This document shows positions 1 through 11,316 of a stretch of 64,000 bases of DNA, piece after piece. The notes beneath the pieces are model-generated. The model ran no database searches. It was not told the origin of the DNA and saw only the letters and a list, made by a program, of their open reading frames with translations. Position 1 is the stretch's first letter. Each line of letters starts with the position of its first letter. The DNA comes from Methylobacterium sp. GXS13 (GTDB lineage Bacteria > Pseudomonadota > Alphaproteobacteria > Rhizobiales > Beijerinckiaceae): NCBI RefSeq assembly GCF_001455965.1, contig NZ_LKKO01000032.1:1-64000 (forward strand). The letters run 5' to 3'. The position numbers and the translations under genes are program-made.

Positions 1-348
1 CTGTCCGGCCCGGGCCTGGCCGCCGAACACGGCCGACGCCATGGCGGCAGCCTCACCGCCGAGGCGATCGTCGCCGCCGCACGCACCGGCGACGCGCAGG
101 CACGCGACACGCTCGCGACGCATCTCGACCGCCTCGGCCGCGCCGCCGCCCAGGTGGTCAACCTGCTCGATCCGGACGTGATCGTCATCGGCGGCGGCCT
201 GTCCCGGATCCCGGAACTGATCGCCGGCCTGCCCGGGGCGATCGCCCCCCATGTCTTCTCCGACGCCTTCGACACGCCGGTGCGAGCGAGCTTGCACGGC
301 GATGCCTCGGGCGTACGCGGCGCGGCCTGGCTCTGGGACGCGGAATGA
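1..348 (+). CDS. ROK-family sugar kinase/regulator, C-terminal part (5' end outside window)
   Basis: The open frame enters from the left edge and ends with TGA at 346-348, so only the last 115 residues are visible. The first residues include SGPGLA, a typical ROK-family segment. They are followed by LLDPDVIVIGGG and a C-terminal GVRGAAWLW stretch, both usual near the end of ROK glucokinase or fructokinase proteins. ROK proteins phosphorylate hexoses or act as sugar-responsive repressors. The zinc motif and phosphate-binding loop that would separate these lie upstream of the window, so the substrate cannot be called. The next gene starts almost 380 bases downstream, so this is probably the end of its transcription unit. 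Confidence 0.85.
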   Translation: MSGPGLAAEHGRRHGGSLTAEAIVAAARTGDAQARDTLATHLDRLGRAAAQVVNLLDPDVIVIGGGLSRIPELIAGLPGAIAPHVFSDAFDTPVRASLHGDASGVRGAAWLWDAE

Positions 349-726
349 GCGTCCGCCCCGGGCGGCGGCGGCGCGGCCGGCCCCCGACGCGAGATGCGAG
401 CGATCGCGCCGTGCCCATGCACGCGGCCTTCCCAACACGATCCTGAACGGACTGCCATCTGCTACCCGATCAGCAGATCGCCCAAGTCATGCGACCTCGG
501 TCGACAGCCGACTTGCATCTTGCTTCAAGTTTTTTGACATCATAACATTGGCAAAGCTTAGTGATTCGTTCCATTTTTCCGGTTTCATTGTCGCAATCCG
601 GAACAGCATTCTGCTCGAATGCACAGAGATGCAGATATTTTAGCGCGACAGTCTGAAATTAGACGTCGTCAGGAGGAAAATCCAAGACGTGGCTCGACTC
701 GATGATCGACGCCTTGGACACCCGTG
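349..726. other. Intergenic region upstream of hypX, with a possible promoter and a leader reading frame
   Basis: This 378-base gap is visibly more AT-rich than its neighbours around 500-660. A TTGACA hexamer at 534-539 resembles a -35 element, but the matching -10 (around 557-562) is poor, so the promoter call is weak. A strong AGGAGG lies at 671-676, too far from the hypX ATG to serve it directly. It fits a short leader frame starting at GTG 689. No other gene is seen. Confidence 0.4.
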
Positions 727-727
727 A
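689..727 (+). CDS. Possible 12-codon leader peptide overlapping the hypX start
   Basis: AGGAGG at 671-676 is followed 12 bases later by GTG at 689. This opens a 12-codon frame ending in TGA at 725-727. The last A of that TGA is the first base of the hypX ATG (sequence TGATG), the classic arrangement for translational coupling. The encoded peptide is MARLDDRRLGHP and shows no run of a single amino acid that would suggest attenuation. The ribosome site is visible; translation of the frame is inference. A chance frame is quite possible. Confidence 0.3.
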   Translation: MARLDDRRLGHP

Positions 728-2472
728 TGCGCGTTCTCTTGGTTTCATCAGCCTTCAACAGCATGACGCAGCTGTTTTTTGTCGAGCTGTCTGATGCCGG
801 ATACGAGGTCGCGGTCGAGATCTACGGCGGTGACGAGCAGCGCCTTGAGGAGGCGTTCGCCGCGTTCCGGCCGGACCTGACGATCGCCCCGTTCCTGACC
901 CGGGCGATCCCCGAGCGGATCTGGCGCGAGCATCTGACCCTGATCGTACATCCGGGCGTCGAGGGCGACCGCGGCGCCTCCGCCCTCGATTGGGCGATTC
1001 AGGAGAGATGGGACCAGTGGGGCGTGACCCTGCTGCAGGCGGAGGCCGAGATGGATGCCGGCCCGATCTGGGCGACGCGCAATTTCCCCCTGCGCCAGGC
1101 ACCCAAGAGCAGCGTCTATCGGCGCGAGGCGATCGACGCCGCCGTCTCCTGCCTGTGGGAGGCGCTCGCCAATGTCCAGACGCCGGGCTTTCGACCCCGC
1201 CCCCTGGACTACGCCGCCCCGACCGCCCTGGGCCGCCTGCGGCCGTCGATGAAGCAGGCGGATCGCCGGATCGACTGGGGCCGGTGCGAGACGGCGGACG
1301 TGCTGGCTCGGATCCACGCGGCCGACGGCGTGCCCGGCGTACTCGACCAGATCTACGGCCTGCCGGTCTATCTCCACGCCGCCTGCGCAGAGCCGGAGCT
1401 GCGCGGCGCGCCGGGCGCGGTGATCGCCCGGTCCGAAAGCGGTGCGATCTGCCGGGCGACGGTCGACGGCGCGGTCTGGATTGGCCGGCTGAAGCCGAAG
1501 CTGGAGGGCGGCGGCGGGATCAAGCGCAGCGCCGTGGATACGCTGGGCGATCTGATCCCGGGCGACCTGCCCGTCGCCGCCACCAGGCTCGCCCATCCCA
1601 ATCCGGTCGAGGAGGTGCGGCTCGATCGCATCGGCGACATCGTCCATCTGCACTTCGACTTCCACAACGGCGCGATGAGCACGGTGCAGTGTCGCCGGCT
1701 CCAGGCGGCGTTCCGCCAAGCGGCGGAGAGTTCCGCCAAGGTCATCGTGCTGGCAGGCGGCGACGACCTGTTCTCGAACGGCATCCACCTCAATGAGATC
1801 GAGGCCAGCGCCGACCCGGCCGCGGAATCCTGGGCCAACATCGTCGCGATGGACGATCTGATCCGCGAGATCATCACCGCCACCGACACGATCGTCATCG
1901 CGGCGCTCGGCCGCAATGCCGGCGCAGGTGGCGCGATCCTGCCGCTGGCCGCGGATTTCGTGCTGGCGCGGCAAAGCGTGGTGCTCAACCCGCACTACCG
2001 CAACATGGGCTGGCTCTACGGTTCGGAATACTGGACGTACCTGCTGCCCCGTCGGGTCGGCTGGGAGCGTGCCGTCCAGCTGACCGAGGCGTGCCTGCCG
2101 ATCAGCGGCCGGCGGGCCGCGGAGATCGGCCTCGTCGACGAGGCGATCTCCGGCGACACCGAGCAGTGCGCCCGGGCCGTCCAGGCCTTCGCCGCCGCGC
2201 AGGCGGAGCGGCATGCCGCGCTCACCGACCGCAAGCTCCTGCAGCGCGCCGAGGACGAGGAGCGTCGACCGCTCGATGCCTATCGCGGGCAGGAGATGAC
2301 GCAGATGTATCGCAACTTCTACCAGCCGGACGCGCCCTACCACCGCGCCCGCAGCGCCTTCGTCCAGAAGCGCCCCGCCTGCTGGTCCCCGCTCTCGGTG
2401 CGCATGCTGACCGCGTTGAAGCGCCTGGAGACGAACGGGTCGCCCGATCTCGTCCGGGAAGCGTCGGTCTAG
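727..2472 (+). CDS. hypX: HypX/HoxX-type protein: formyltransferase-like plus enoyl-CoA hydratase-like domains
   Basis: This 581-residue protein has the two-domain build of HypX (HoxX), which makes the CO ligand of [NiFe]-hydrogenase from N10-formyl-tetrahydrofolate when oxygen is present. The N-terminal domain (about residues 1-270) carries the formyltransferase-type signature around H75 (HPGVEGDRGASALDW). The C-terminal domain (about 300-520) is crotonase-like, with GGDDLFSNGIHLNEIE near residue 343, an AGAGGA oxyanion-hole segment and a NMGWLYGSEYW stretch typical of this family. ATG 727 is preferred over GTG 724 because family members start MRxLL. No hydrogenase structural or hyp genes lie nearby, so its partner must be elsewhere in the genome, or it serves another formyl-folate reaction. 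Confidence 0.88.
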   Translation: MRVLLVSSAFNSMTQLFFVELSDAGYEVAVEIYGGDEQRLEEAFAAFRPDLTIAPFLTRAIPERIWREHLTLIVHPGVEGDRGASALDWAIQERWDQWGVTLLQAEAEMDAGPIWATRNFPLRQAPKSSVYRREAIDAAVSCLWEALANVQTPGFRPRPLDYAAPTALGRLRPSMKQADRRIDWGRCETADVLARIHAADGVPGVLDQIYGLPVYLHAACAEPELRGAPGAVIARSESGAICRATVDGAVWIGRLKPKLEGGGGIKRSAVDTLGDLIPGDLPVAATRLAHPNPVEEVRLDRIGDIVHLHFDFHNGAMSTVQCRRLQAAFRQAAESSAKVIVLAGGDDLFSNGIHLNEIEASADPAAESWANIVAMDDLIREIITATDTIVIAALGRNAGAGGAILPLAADFVLARQSVVLNPHYRNMGWLYGSEYWTYLLPRRVGWERAVQLTEACLPISGRRAAEIGLVDEAISGDTEQCARAVQAFAAAQAERHAALTDRKLLQRAEDEERRPLDAYRGQEMTQMYRNFYQPDAPYHRARSAFVQKRPACWSPLSVRMLTALKRLETNGSPDLVREASV

Positions 2473-2646
2473 GGGGCACGCTTCCGGCTTCGAGCCTCTC
2501 CGGACGGCTGTTCACGCCGTCATAGGGGGAGCGCCGGTCGACACAGGCCGGCCCGGCGGAAGCCCACACGAGCGCGTGTCCGGCAGGCCCCTTGTCGGCG
2601 CGCAAGGGGCAGGGCAGGAGAGCCCCGCCCTCGCCGCGAAGCCCCG

Positions 2647-3543
2647 ATGATCGTCCGCACCCGGCCCAACCTGTTCACCCTGCTGTTCACCATGCAGGGC
2701 TCGATTCTGCCGCGCGTGGCCTGGAAGCTCGTCGGCATCGTCGCGGTCGCCTGCCTGGTTGTCTGGGCGGAGGCGCGCTGGCCCACCTTCTTTCCGGTGA
2801 CGGCCGGGGTCGCGCCGTTCACCCTGGTCGGCCTCGCCCTGTCGATCTTCCTGAGCTTCCGCAACAACGCCTGCTACGAGCGCTGGTGGGAAGCCCGGAA
2901 GGCCTGGGGTAGCCTGATCGGCGAGGTACGCAACCTCGCCCGCCTCCTGCCGGCGCTGCTGCCGCCCGCCGAAGCAGCGCCGCAGCTGCGCCGCCTGTCC
3001 GCCTTCGCGCATGGCCTGCATGCGCGCCTGCGCGGCCTCGACGAGGCCCTGGCGGTGGACGGCAAGGCCCCCGGGGCGGATCTCGGCGGCCCGAATCCCA
3101 CCGATTCGGTCCTGGCCGCGCTGACCCACGATCTCGCCGGGCTGATGCAGGCCGGCCGCCTCACCGACATCCAGTTCGGCCTCCTGGAGGCGCGGATCGA
3201 AGCGCTGTCCGGCGTGCACACGGCCTGCGAGCGGATCGCCAATACGCCGCTGCCCTTCGCCTACACCCTGCTCGTTTACCGAACCGCCTGGCTCTACTGC
3301 CTGCTTCTGCCGGTGGGGCTCACGGGCTCGCTCGGCTGGGCGACCCCCGTGGTGGTGGCGCTGGTCGGCTACACCTTCTTCGGCCTCGATGCCCTCGGGG
3401 ACGAGTTGGAGGAGCCGTTCGGCACCGAACCGAATGACCTGCCCCTCGATGCGATGGTCCGCGCCGTCGACCGCATCGTCCACCATGCGCTCGGTGAGCC
3501 GATGCCGGTGCCGCTTGCGCCGGATGGATACTGGTTGCGGTAG
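2647..3543 (+). CDS. Bestrophin-like (UPF0187/YneE) membrane protein
   Basis: This 298-residue protein has the hallmarks of the bacterial bestrophin family, pentameric anion (or in some bacteria cation) channels of the inner membrane. An N-terminal hydrophobic segment (about 24-42) and a second (about 52-70) are followed by the family signature SFRNNACYERWWEARKAWG. Later come a C-terminal hydrophobic pair (about 215-255) and an acidic LGDELEEPFG motif near residue 258, equivalent to the family's conserved acidic cluster. The length is normal. It stands alone: the gap from hypX is 174 bases and the next gene is another unit. The transported ion cannot be inferred. Confidence 0.88.
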   Translation: MIVRTRPNLFTLLFTMQGSILPRVAWKLVGIVAVACLVVWAEARWPTFFPVTAGVAPFTLVGLALSIFLSFRNNACYERWWEARKAWGSLIGEVRNLARLLPALLPPAEAAPQLRRLSAFAHGLHARLRGLDEALAVDGKAPGADLGGPNPTDSVLAALTHDLAGLMQAGRLTDIQFGLLEARIEALSGVHTACERIANTPLPFAYTLLVYRTAWLYCLLLPVGLTGSLGWATPVVVALVGYTFFGLDALGDELEEPFGTEPNDLPLDAMVRAVDRIVHHALGEPMPVPLAPDGYWLR

Positions 3544-3801
3544 GGCAGGGATCAGCCGGCCCAATTGCACAGAACCGGTTCGCCGCACTCATGCTCGTAG
3601 CCCAGCACACCAACGCTGGTTTTCCCGAGCACCCGTTGCACACCGCCCTCTGGCGGCAGGCCGATCCAGCGGGCGGCGCGCACGCGCAGGACATGCGCCC
3701 CGCCCGCTGCTCGCCGTCGACGCATCTGCGCCGACTCGGCACCGTGCGAGCGAGTCAGCGCGCCGCAGCCGAAACATCACCCTTGCGCGCTTGGAGAAAC
3801 G

Positions 3802-3823
3802 GACATAAACATATCTTTATGTC
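3802..3823. promoter_or_regulatory. Near-perfect 22-bp palindrome over the regulator start codon (candidate ArsR-type operator)
   Basis: GACATAAA (3802-3809) and TTTATGTC (3816-3823) form a perfect 8-bp inverted repeat around CATATC. The inner four bases ATAT are themselves symmetrical, so only one base pair of the 22 bp breaks symmetry. The right arm contains the proposed ATG start (3819-3821) of the ArsR-family gene, which suggests autorepression. ArsR-family regulators fused to methyltransferase domains beside methionine genes in Alphaproteobacteria are thought to respond to SAM or SAH; that this is their operator here is inference. No second copy was found before metF or metH. Confidence 0.7.
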
Positions 3824-4844
3824 TAACGCTGAGAGTCGCGCCGCGGGATTGATCCCTTTTCCGGAAGCCCTGGGTGTTCTGCGCGCCGCGGCCGAGGAGA
3901 CGCGCCTGCGCATCCTGGCGCTTCTTACCGAAGGGGAGCTGTCGGTCTCTGACCTCACCGACATTCTCGGCCAGTCGCAGCCGCGCATCTCGCGGCACCT
4001 CAAGCTTCTAGTCGAGGCCGGTCTGGTCGAGCGCCACCGCGAAGGCGCCTGGGCGTTCTTCCGGCTGTCCGAGGCTCGCGCGGGCCTCGCCGACCCGCTC
4101 CTGTGCGGGCTCGACCGGGCCGCACCGCCGCTTTCGGAGGATCGGGCCCGGCTGGATGCAGTGCGCACTCAAAGGGCCGACGCGGCCCAGACGTTTTTCG
4201 CCCGGCTGGCGCCGAAATGGGACGAGCTCCGCTCCCTGCACGTCCCCGAAGCCACCGTCGAGGCGGCGGTGCTCGACGCTCTGGGCGAGCGCCCCCTCGG
4301 CAGCCTGATCGACCTCGGCACCGGCACGGGCAAGATGCTTGGCCTTCTCGCCCCCCGGGCCGCACGTGCGACCGGGCTCGATTCGAGCCACGCCATGCTA
4401 TCCGTCGCACGGGCCAACCTGGAGCGTCAGGGCCTGTCGCGGGTGGACCTGCGCCAGGGCGACATCCATGCTCCGCCCTTCGCCCGGGCGAGCTTCGACG
4501 TGGTGGTGGTGCATCAGGTGCTCCACTATCTCGATGATCCGGCCCGCGCCTTGCGGGGCGCCGTGCGCCTCGTGGCGCCCGGAGGCCGGCTCTTGGTCGT
4601 TGATTTCGCCCCGCACGACCTCGAATTCCTGCGAACGAGCCAAGCCCACCGCCGGCTCGGGTTCTCCTCCGACCAAGTGTCCCACTGGCTGGCCGAGGCC
4701 GGGCTCACGACGGTCGCGACCCGCGATCTGGTGCCCCGGGAGGCTGGCCAGCTCACTGTCACGCTTTGGCTGGCACAGGAGGCGGGCCTTCAGCAGGCGG
4801 GCCTCGCCCGCGACGCGGCACCGCTTCAGCGCGCAGTCGCCTGA
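3819..4844 (+). CDS. ArsR-family transcriptional regulator fused to a SAM-dependent methyltransferase domain
   Basis: This 341-residue protein starts with a winged-helix ArsR domain (about residues 10-100, with LSVSDLTDILGQSQPRISRHLKLL as the recognition helix region). A class I methyltransferase domain follows (about 140-300), with the SAM-binding motif LIDLGTGTGKML and VVVHQVLHYLDDP. The fusion is a known alphaproteobacterial regulator type found beside methionine genes, probably sensing SAM or S-adenosylhomocysteine. ATG 3819 fits the domain start but has no Shine-Dalgarno sequence and lies inside a palindrome, so the message may be leaderless. The frame stays open upstream to 3591, so a longer form cannot be excluded. 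metF follows after 77 bases, probably in the same operon. Confidence 0.85.
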   Translation: MSNAESRAAGLIPFPEALGVLRAAAEETRLRILALLTEGELSVSDLTDILGQSQPRISRHLKLLVEAGLVERHREGAWAFFRLSEARAGLADPLLCGLDRAAPPLSEDRARLDAVRTQRADAAQTFFARLAPKWDELRSLHVPEATVEAAVLDALGERPLGSLIDLGTGTGKMLGLLAPRAARATGLDSSHAMLSVARANLERQGLSRVDLRQGDIHAPPFARASFDVVVVHQVLHYLDDPARALRGAVRLVAPGGRLLVVDFAPHDLEFLRTSQAHRRLGFSSDQVSHWLAEAGLTTVATRDLVPREAGQLTVTLWLAQEAGLQQAGLARDAAPLQRAVA

Positions 4845-4921
4845 CCTTCGGGCCGGACGACATCCACACAACTCTCTTCACCCAATTCGTCTGAACCGAT
4901 CGACATAGAGGACGAGACCCG

Positions 4922-5842
4922 ATGCGTCGCTCCACCCACCGCGCCAGCCGCGACGGCTACCACCCGATCCGCGTCTCGATCGAATTCTTCCCGCCCAAGA
5001 CCGACGAGATGGAGAAGGTCCTGTGGTCCTCCATCGAGCGGCTGGCACCGCTCCAGCCGAAATTCGTCTCCGTGACCTACGGCGCCGGTGGCTCGACCCG
5101 GGAGCGCACCCACAACACGGTCGCCCGGATGATCCGCGAGACCACCCTCAAGCCGGCCGCGCACCTCACTTGCGTTGATGCCAGCCGCGAGGAGATCGAT
5201 GCGGTGGTGCAGGCCTACTGGGATGTCGGCGTGCGCCACATCGTGGCCCTGCGGGGCGATCCGGCCGACGGCGTCGGCCACGCCTACAAGCCGCATCCCG
5301 AGGGTTACGCCACGACCGCCGAGCTGGTCGAAGGGATTAAGCGCATCGGCGATTTCAAGGTGTCGGTCTCGGCCTATCCCGAGAAGCACCCGGAGGCCGC
5401 CTCGCTCGACGCCGACATCGACGCCCTGAAGGCCAAGGTCGATGCGGGTGCTGACCAGGCGATCACCCAGTTCTTCTTCGAGAACGAGGTCTACCTGCGC
5501 TACCTCGAGAAGGTCCGGGCCGCCGGGATCACGATCCCGATCATCCCGGGCATCCTGACGGTGCAGAACTTCAAGCAGTCGGCCAACTTCGCCCGCCGCA
5601 CCGGCGCCTCGGTGCCGTACTGGCTGGCCGCCCGGTTCGAAGGTCTCGACAACGACGTGGAGACCCGCCGCCTCGTCGCCGCCGCCGTGGCGGCGGAGCA
5701 GGTGCTCGACCTGGTGGACGAGGGCGTCCAGGACTTCCACTTCTACTCGATGAACCGCTCCGACCTCGTCTACGCGATCTGCCACCTGCTGGGCCTGCGC
5801 GCGCAGGCGCCGAAGCTGGCGGCGGAAAAGGCGGCGGCCTAA
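4922..5842 (+). CDS. metF: 5,10-methylenetetrahydrofolate reductase
   Basis: This 306-residue protein is MetF. It uses reduced FAD to convert 5,10-methylene-THF to 5-methyl-THF, the methyl donor for methionine synthase encoded downstream. Visible signatures are SIEFFPPK (carrying the catalytic Glu), FVSVTYGAGGSTRERT, HLTCVDASREE, HIVALRGDP, ITQFFFEN and IPIIPGILT. Length is that of bacterial MetF. The start follows AGAGGACGAG by several bases. It sits between the ArsR-methyltransferase regulator and metH, interrupted only by a small coiled-coil gene. This supports joint control of the methyl branch of one-carbon metabolism. Confidence 0.96.
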   Translation: MRRSTHRASRDGYHPIRVSIEFFPPKTDEMEKVLWSSIERLAPLQPKFVSVTYGAGGSTRERTHNTVARMIRETTLKPAAHLTCVDASREEIDAVVQAYWDVGVRHIVALRGDPADGVGHAYKPHPEGYATTAELVEGIKRIGDFKVSVSAYPEKHPEAASLDADIDALKAKVDAGADQAITQFFFENEVYLRYLEKVRAAGITIPIIPGILTVQNFKQSANFARRTGASVPYWLAARFEGLDNDVETRRLVAAAVAAEQVLDLVDEGVQDFHFYSMNRSDLVYAICHLLGLRAQAPKLAAEKAAA

Positions 5843-5881
5843 ATTCATCTGCACCCACACGGCGCAGCAGGGGGCAGGACC

Positions 5882-6133
5882 ATGGCTGAACCGCAGGATC
5901 TAATTCTTCCGCTTCTTCGGGAGATGCGGACCGACATTCGAGAACTCGGGCAGAACACTGCGCGCGAGTTCACTGTCGTTAAGCAGCGCCTGGATCAGAT
6001 CGAGGGGCGACTGGCGAATATGCGCGAGGCAATCAACGGCGAATCAGTCCTTGGCCGCTACGCGGCCGCCGAGGTCGAAGAACGCCTCGACGCCATCGAA
6101 AAGCGGCTCGCCGTCTTGGAAAAAGCGGGCTGA
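5882..6133 (+). CDS. Small coiled-coil protein between metF and metH
   Basis: This gene encodes 83 residues, strongly charged and heptad-like: repeated hydrophobic positions run through VVKQRLDQIEGRLANMREA and the final EVEERLDAIEKRLAVLEKAG. There is no signal peptide or membrane segment. GGGGGCAGG upstream provides a plausible ribosome site. It sits 39 bases after metF. The function is unknown. It resembles in build the 69-residue protein encoded between nuoF and nuoG (57465-57674): a short polar N-terminus followed by a chain of (x)RLxxIExRL heptads. It may be an oligomerisation or scaffold peptide; that is speculation. Confidence 0.75.
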   Translation: MAEPQDLILPLLREMRTDIRELGQNTAREFTVVKQRLDQIEGRLANMREAINGESVLGRYAAAEVEERLDAIEKRLAVLEKAG

Positions 6134-6151
6134 CCCGGGCGATTTCCCGGG
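6134..6151. terminator. Short CCCGGG hairpin after the coiled-coil gene
   Basis: Immediately after the stop codon, two CCCGGG blocks separated by CGATTT can pair into a 6-bp GC hairpin. There is no following T-run, so it would be a weak or factor-dependent terminator, or merely an mRNA 3' stabiliser before the metH leader. Position may be off by one base. The remaining 160 bases before metH hold no gene. Confidence 0.3.
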
Positions 6152-6310
6152 CCGGTCCGAAACCAAAAATCCCACCCTCCGCCTCATCCTGGGTGCCGCG
6201 CAACGGCCTCGCAGGAAGGCTCCAGGGACCGATAAAAAATCTGGACGCCTCCTTCGAGGCCTCCGCTTCGCTCCGGCACCTCGGCTTGAGGTGGTCTGTT
6301 GGGACCGATC

Positions 6311-10063
<3,753 letters not shown>

Positions 10064-10070
10064 GGGGCTC

Positions 10071-10100
10071 GGCAGGCATCGATCGTCCGCGATGCCTGCC
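10071..10100. terminator. Hairpin terminator-like structure after metH
   Basis: GGCAGGCATC (10071-10080) and GATGCCTGCC (10091-10100) pair perfectly over 10 bp around a 10-base loop, seven bases after the metH stop. The sequence afterwards (GTGCTTGG) lacks a clear T-tract, so efficiency is uncertain. It separates metH from the convergent SMP-30 gene and could serve either strand. Confidence 0.6.
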
Positions 10101-10200
10101 GTGCTTGGACACCCGCCCTGTCGTTCCGGGGCTCGCTGCAGGCAAGAACACGGAATGATGGAGCATCTCAGCTCCGTCGACGCGACTTAGATGAGCCGGA

Positions 10201-11205
10201 TCAGCATGTCCCGGCGCCGCGGGTGTTGACGTAGAGCGCGTAGACCGCGTGCGAAGCGGTCATCAGCAGCAGGTTGCGGTTGAGGCCGCCGAAGCACAGG
10301 TTGGCGCAGCGCTCGGGCAGGCGGATCCGGCCGATCGGCTTGGCCTGCGGCGACAGAACGAGCACGCCGTCCTCGGTCTCGCTCATGCCCCAGCCGCACC
10401 AGAGGTTGCCGTCGACATCGACCCGGAACCCGTCCGGCGTGCCAGTGCCGGCGGCAAAAAAGACCCGGCCGTTGGCAGTCTTGGTGCCGTTCTCGACCAT
10501 GTCGTAGACGCGGATCAGGCGGTTCGGCTTGGCGCGGGCCTCGATGACGTAGAGCTTCGACTCGTCCGGGGAGAAGGCCAGCCCGTTCGGTCCCGCGAGG
10601 CCCCCCACCGCGAGGCTCGCCTGCCCAGTAGCCGGGTCGATCCGGTAGACGTTGCCCGGAAGCTCCGGAGATGCCATCGACTCATGGGGGTTGGGGCCGA
10701 AGGTCGGATCGGTGAACCAGATCGCGCCGTCGGAATGGCAGACCACGTCGTTGGGCGCGTTGAGCGGCTTGCCGTCGAACCGATCGAGCAGCGTGGTGAT
10801 CGAGCCGTCATGCTCGGTCCGGGTGACGCTCCGGGTCTTGTGCTGGCAGGTGACGAGACGCCCCTGCCGGTCCCGGGTGTTGCCGTTGGCGTAGGAAGAG
10901 GGTTTGCGGAACACCGTGAGCGCACCGGACGCCTCATCCCAGCGCATAATCCGGTCGTTGACCACGTCGCTGAACAGCAGCGCTCCCATGTCGCCGAACC
11001 AGACCGGCCCCTCGGCCCAACGGAGACCGGTGGCGACGCGCTCCACGGTGGCGGAGACCAAGCGGTACTTGGCGAAGGCCGGGTCGAGCACCTCGACCGC
11101 CGGATCGGGCACGCGCTGCGAGGGCTCCCATCCCGCTCCGACCGCCCGGACCGCGCCGAGCAACGCCGCGCCCGCGAGCAGCCCCCTGCGTGCGATCATC
11201 GCCAT
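10201..11205 (-). CDS. SMP-30/gluconolactonase-family lactonase, exported
   Basis: This 334-residue beta-propeller protein of the SMP-30/gluconolactonase/LRE-like family hydrolyses sugar or other lactones to the free acid. The N-terminus MIARRGLLAGAALLGAVRAVGA is a signal peptide with a Tat-like double arginine. Family signatures seen are GLRWAEGPVWFGD (metal-binding Glu), LNAPNDVVCHSDGAIWFTDP, GLAGPNGLAFSPDESKLYVIE and a late GTPDGFRVDVDGNLWCG with the conserved Asp. It is the last gene of a leftward unit behind a sugar-acid dehydratase. A role in opening an aldonolactone in the periplasm before import is therefore reasonable, but inferred. Confidence 0.85.
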   Translation of the reverse strand: MAMIARRGLLAGAALLGAVRAVGAGWEPSQRVPDPAVEVLDPAFAKYRLVSATVERVATGLRWAEGPVWFGDMGALLFSDVVNDRIMRWDEASGALTVFRKPSSYANGNTRDRQGRLVTCQHKTRSVTRTEHDGSITTLLDRFDGKPLNAPNDVVCHSDGAIWFTDPTFGPNPHESMASPELPGNVYRIDPATGQASLAVGGLAGPNGLAFSPDESKLYVIEARAKPNRLIRVYDMVENGTKTANGRVFFAAGTGTPDGFRVDVDGNLWCGWGMSETEDGVLVLSPQAKPIGRIRLPERCANLCFGGLNRNLLLMTASHAVYALYVNTRGAGTC

Positions 11206-11316
11206 GTCTCCTCCCTGTCCGTTCGGTCGGCGAATGTCGCCACGACTCGCGGATCGTTGTTTCGTCGCGCTGGCTTGCGCCGGGCTGAGACGGCTTTCGG
11301 GCAGGACGCGCGCAGA

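Noticed and set aside
748..2343. A 531-codon antisense frame across hypX
   Set aside because: Product is low-complexity Arg/Ala/Gly/Asp with no fold signature; the sense strand is clearly HypX.
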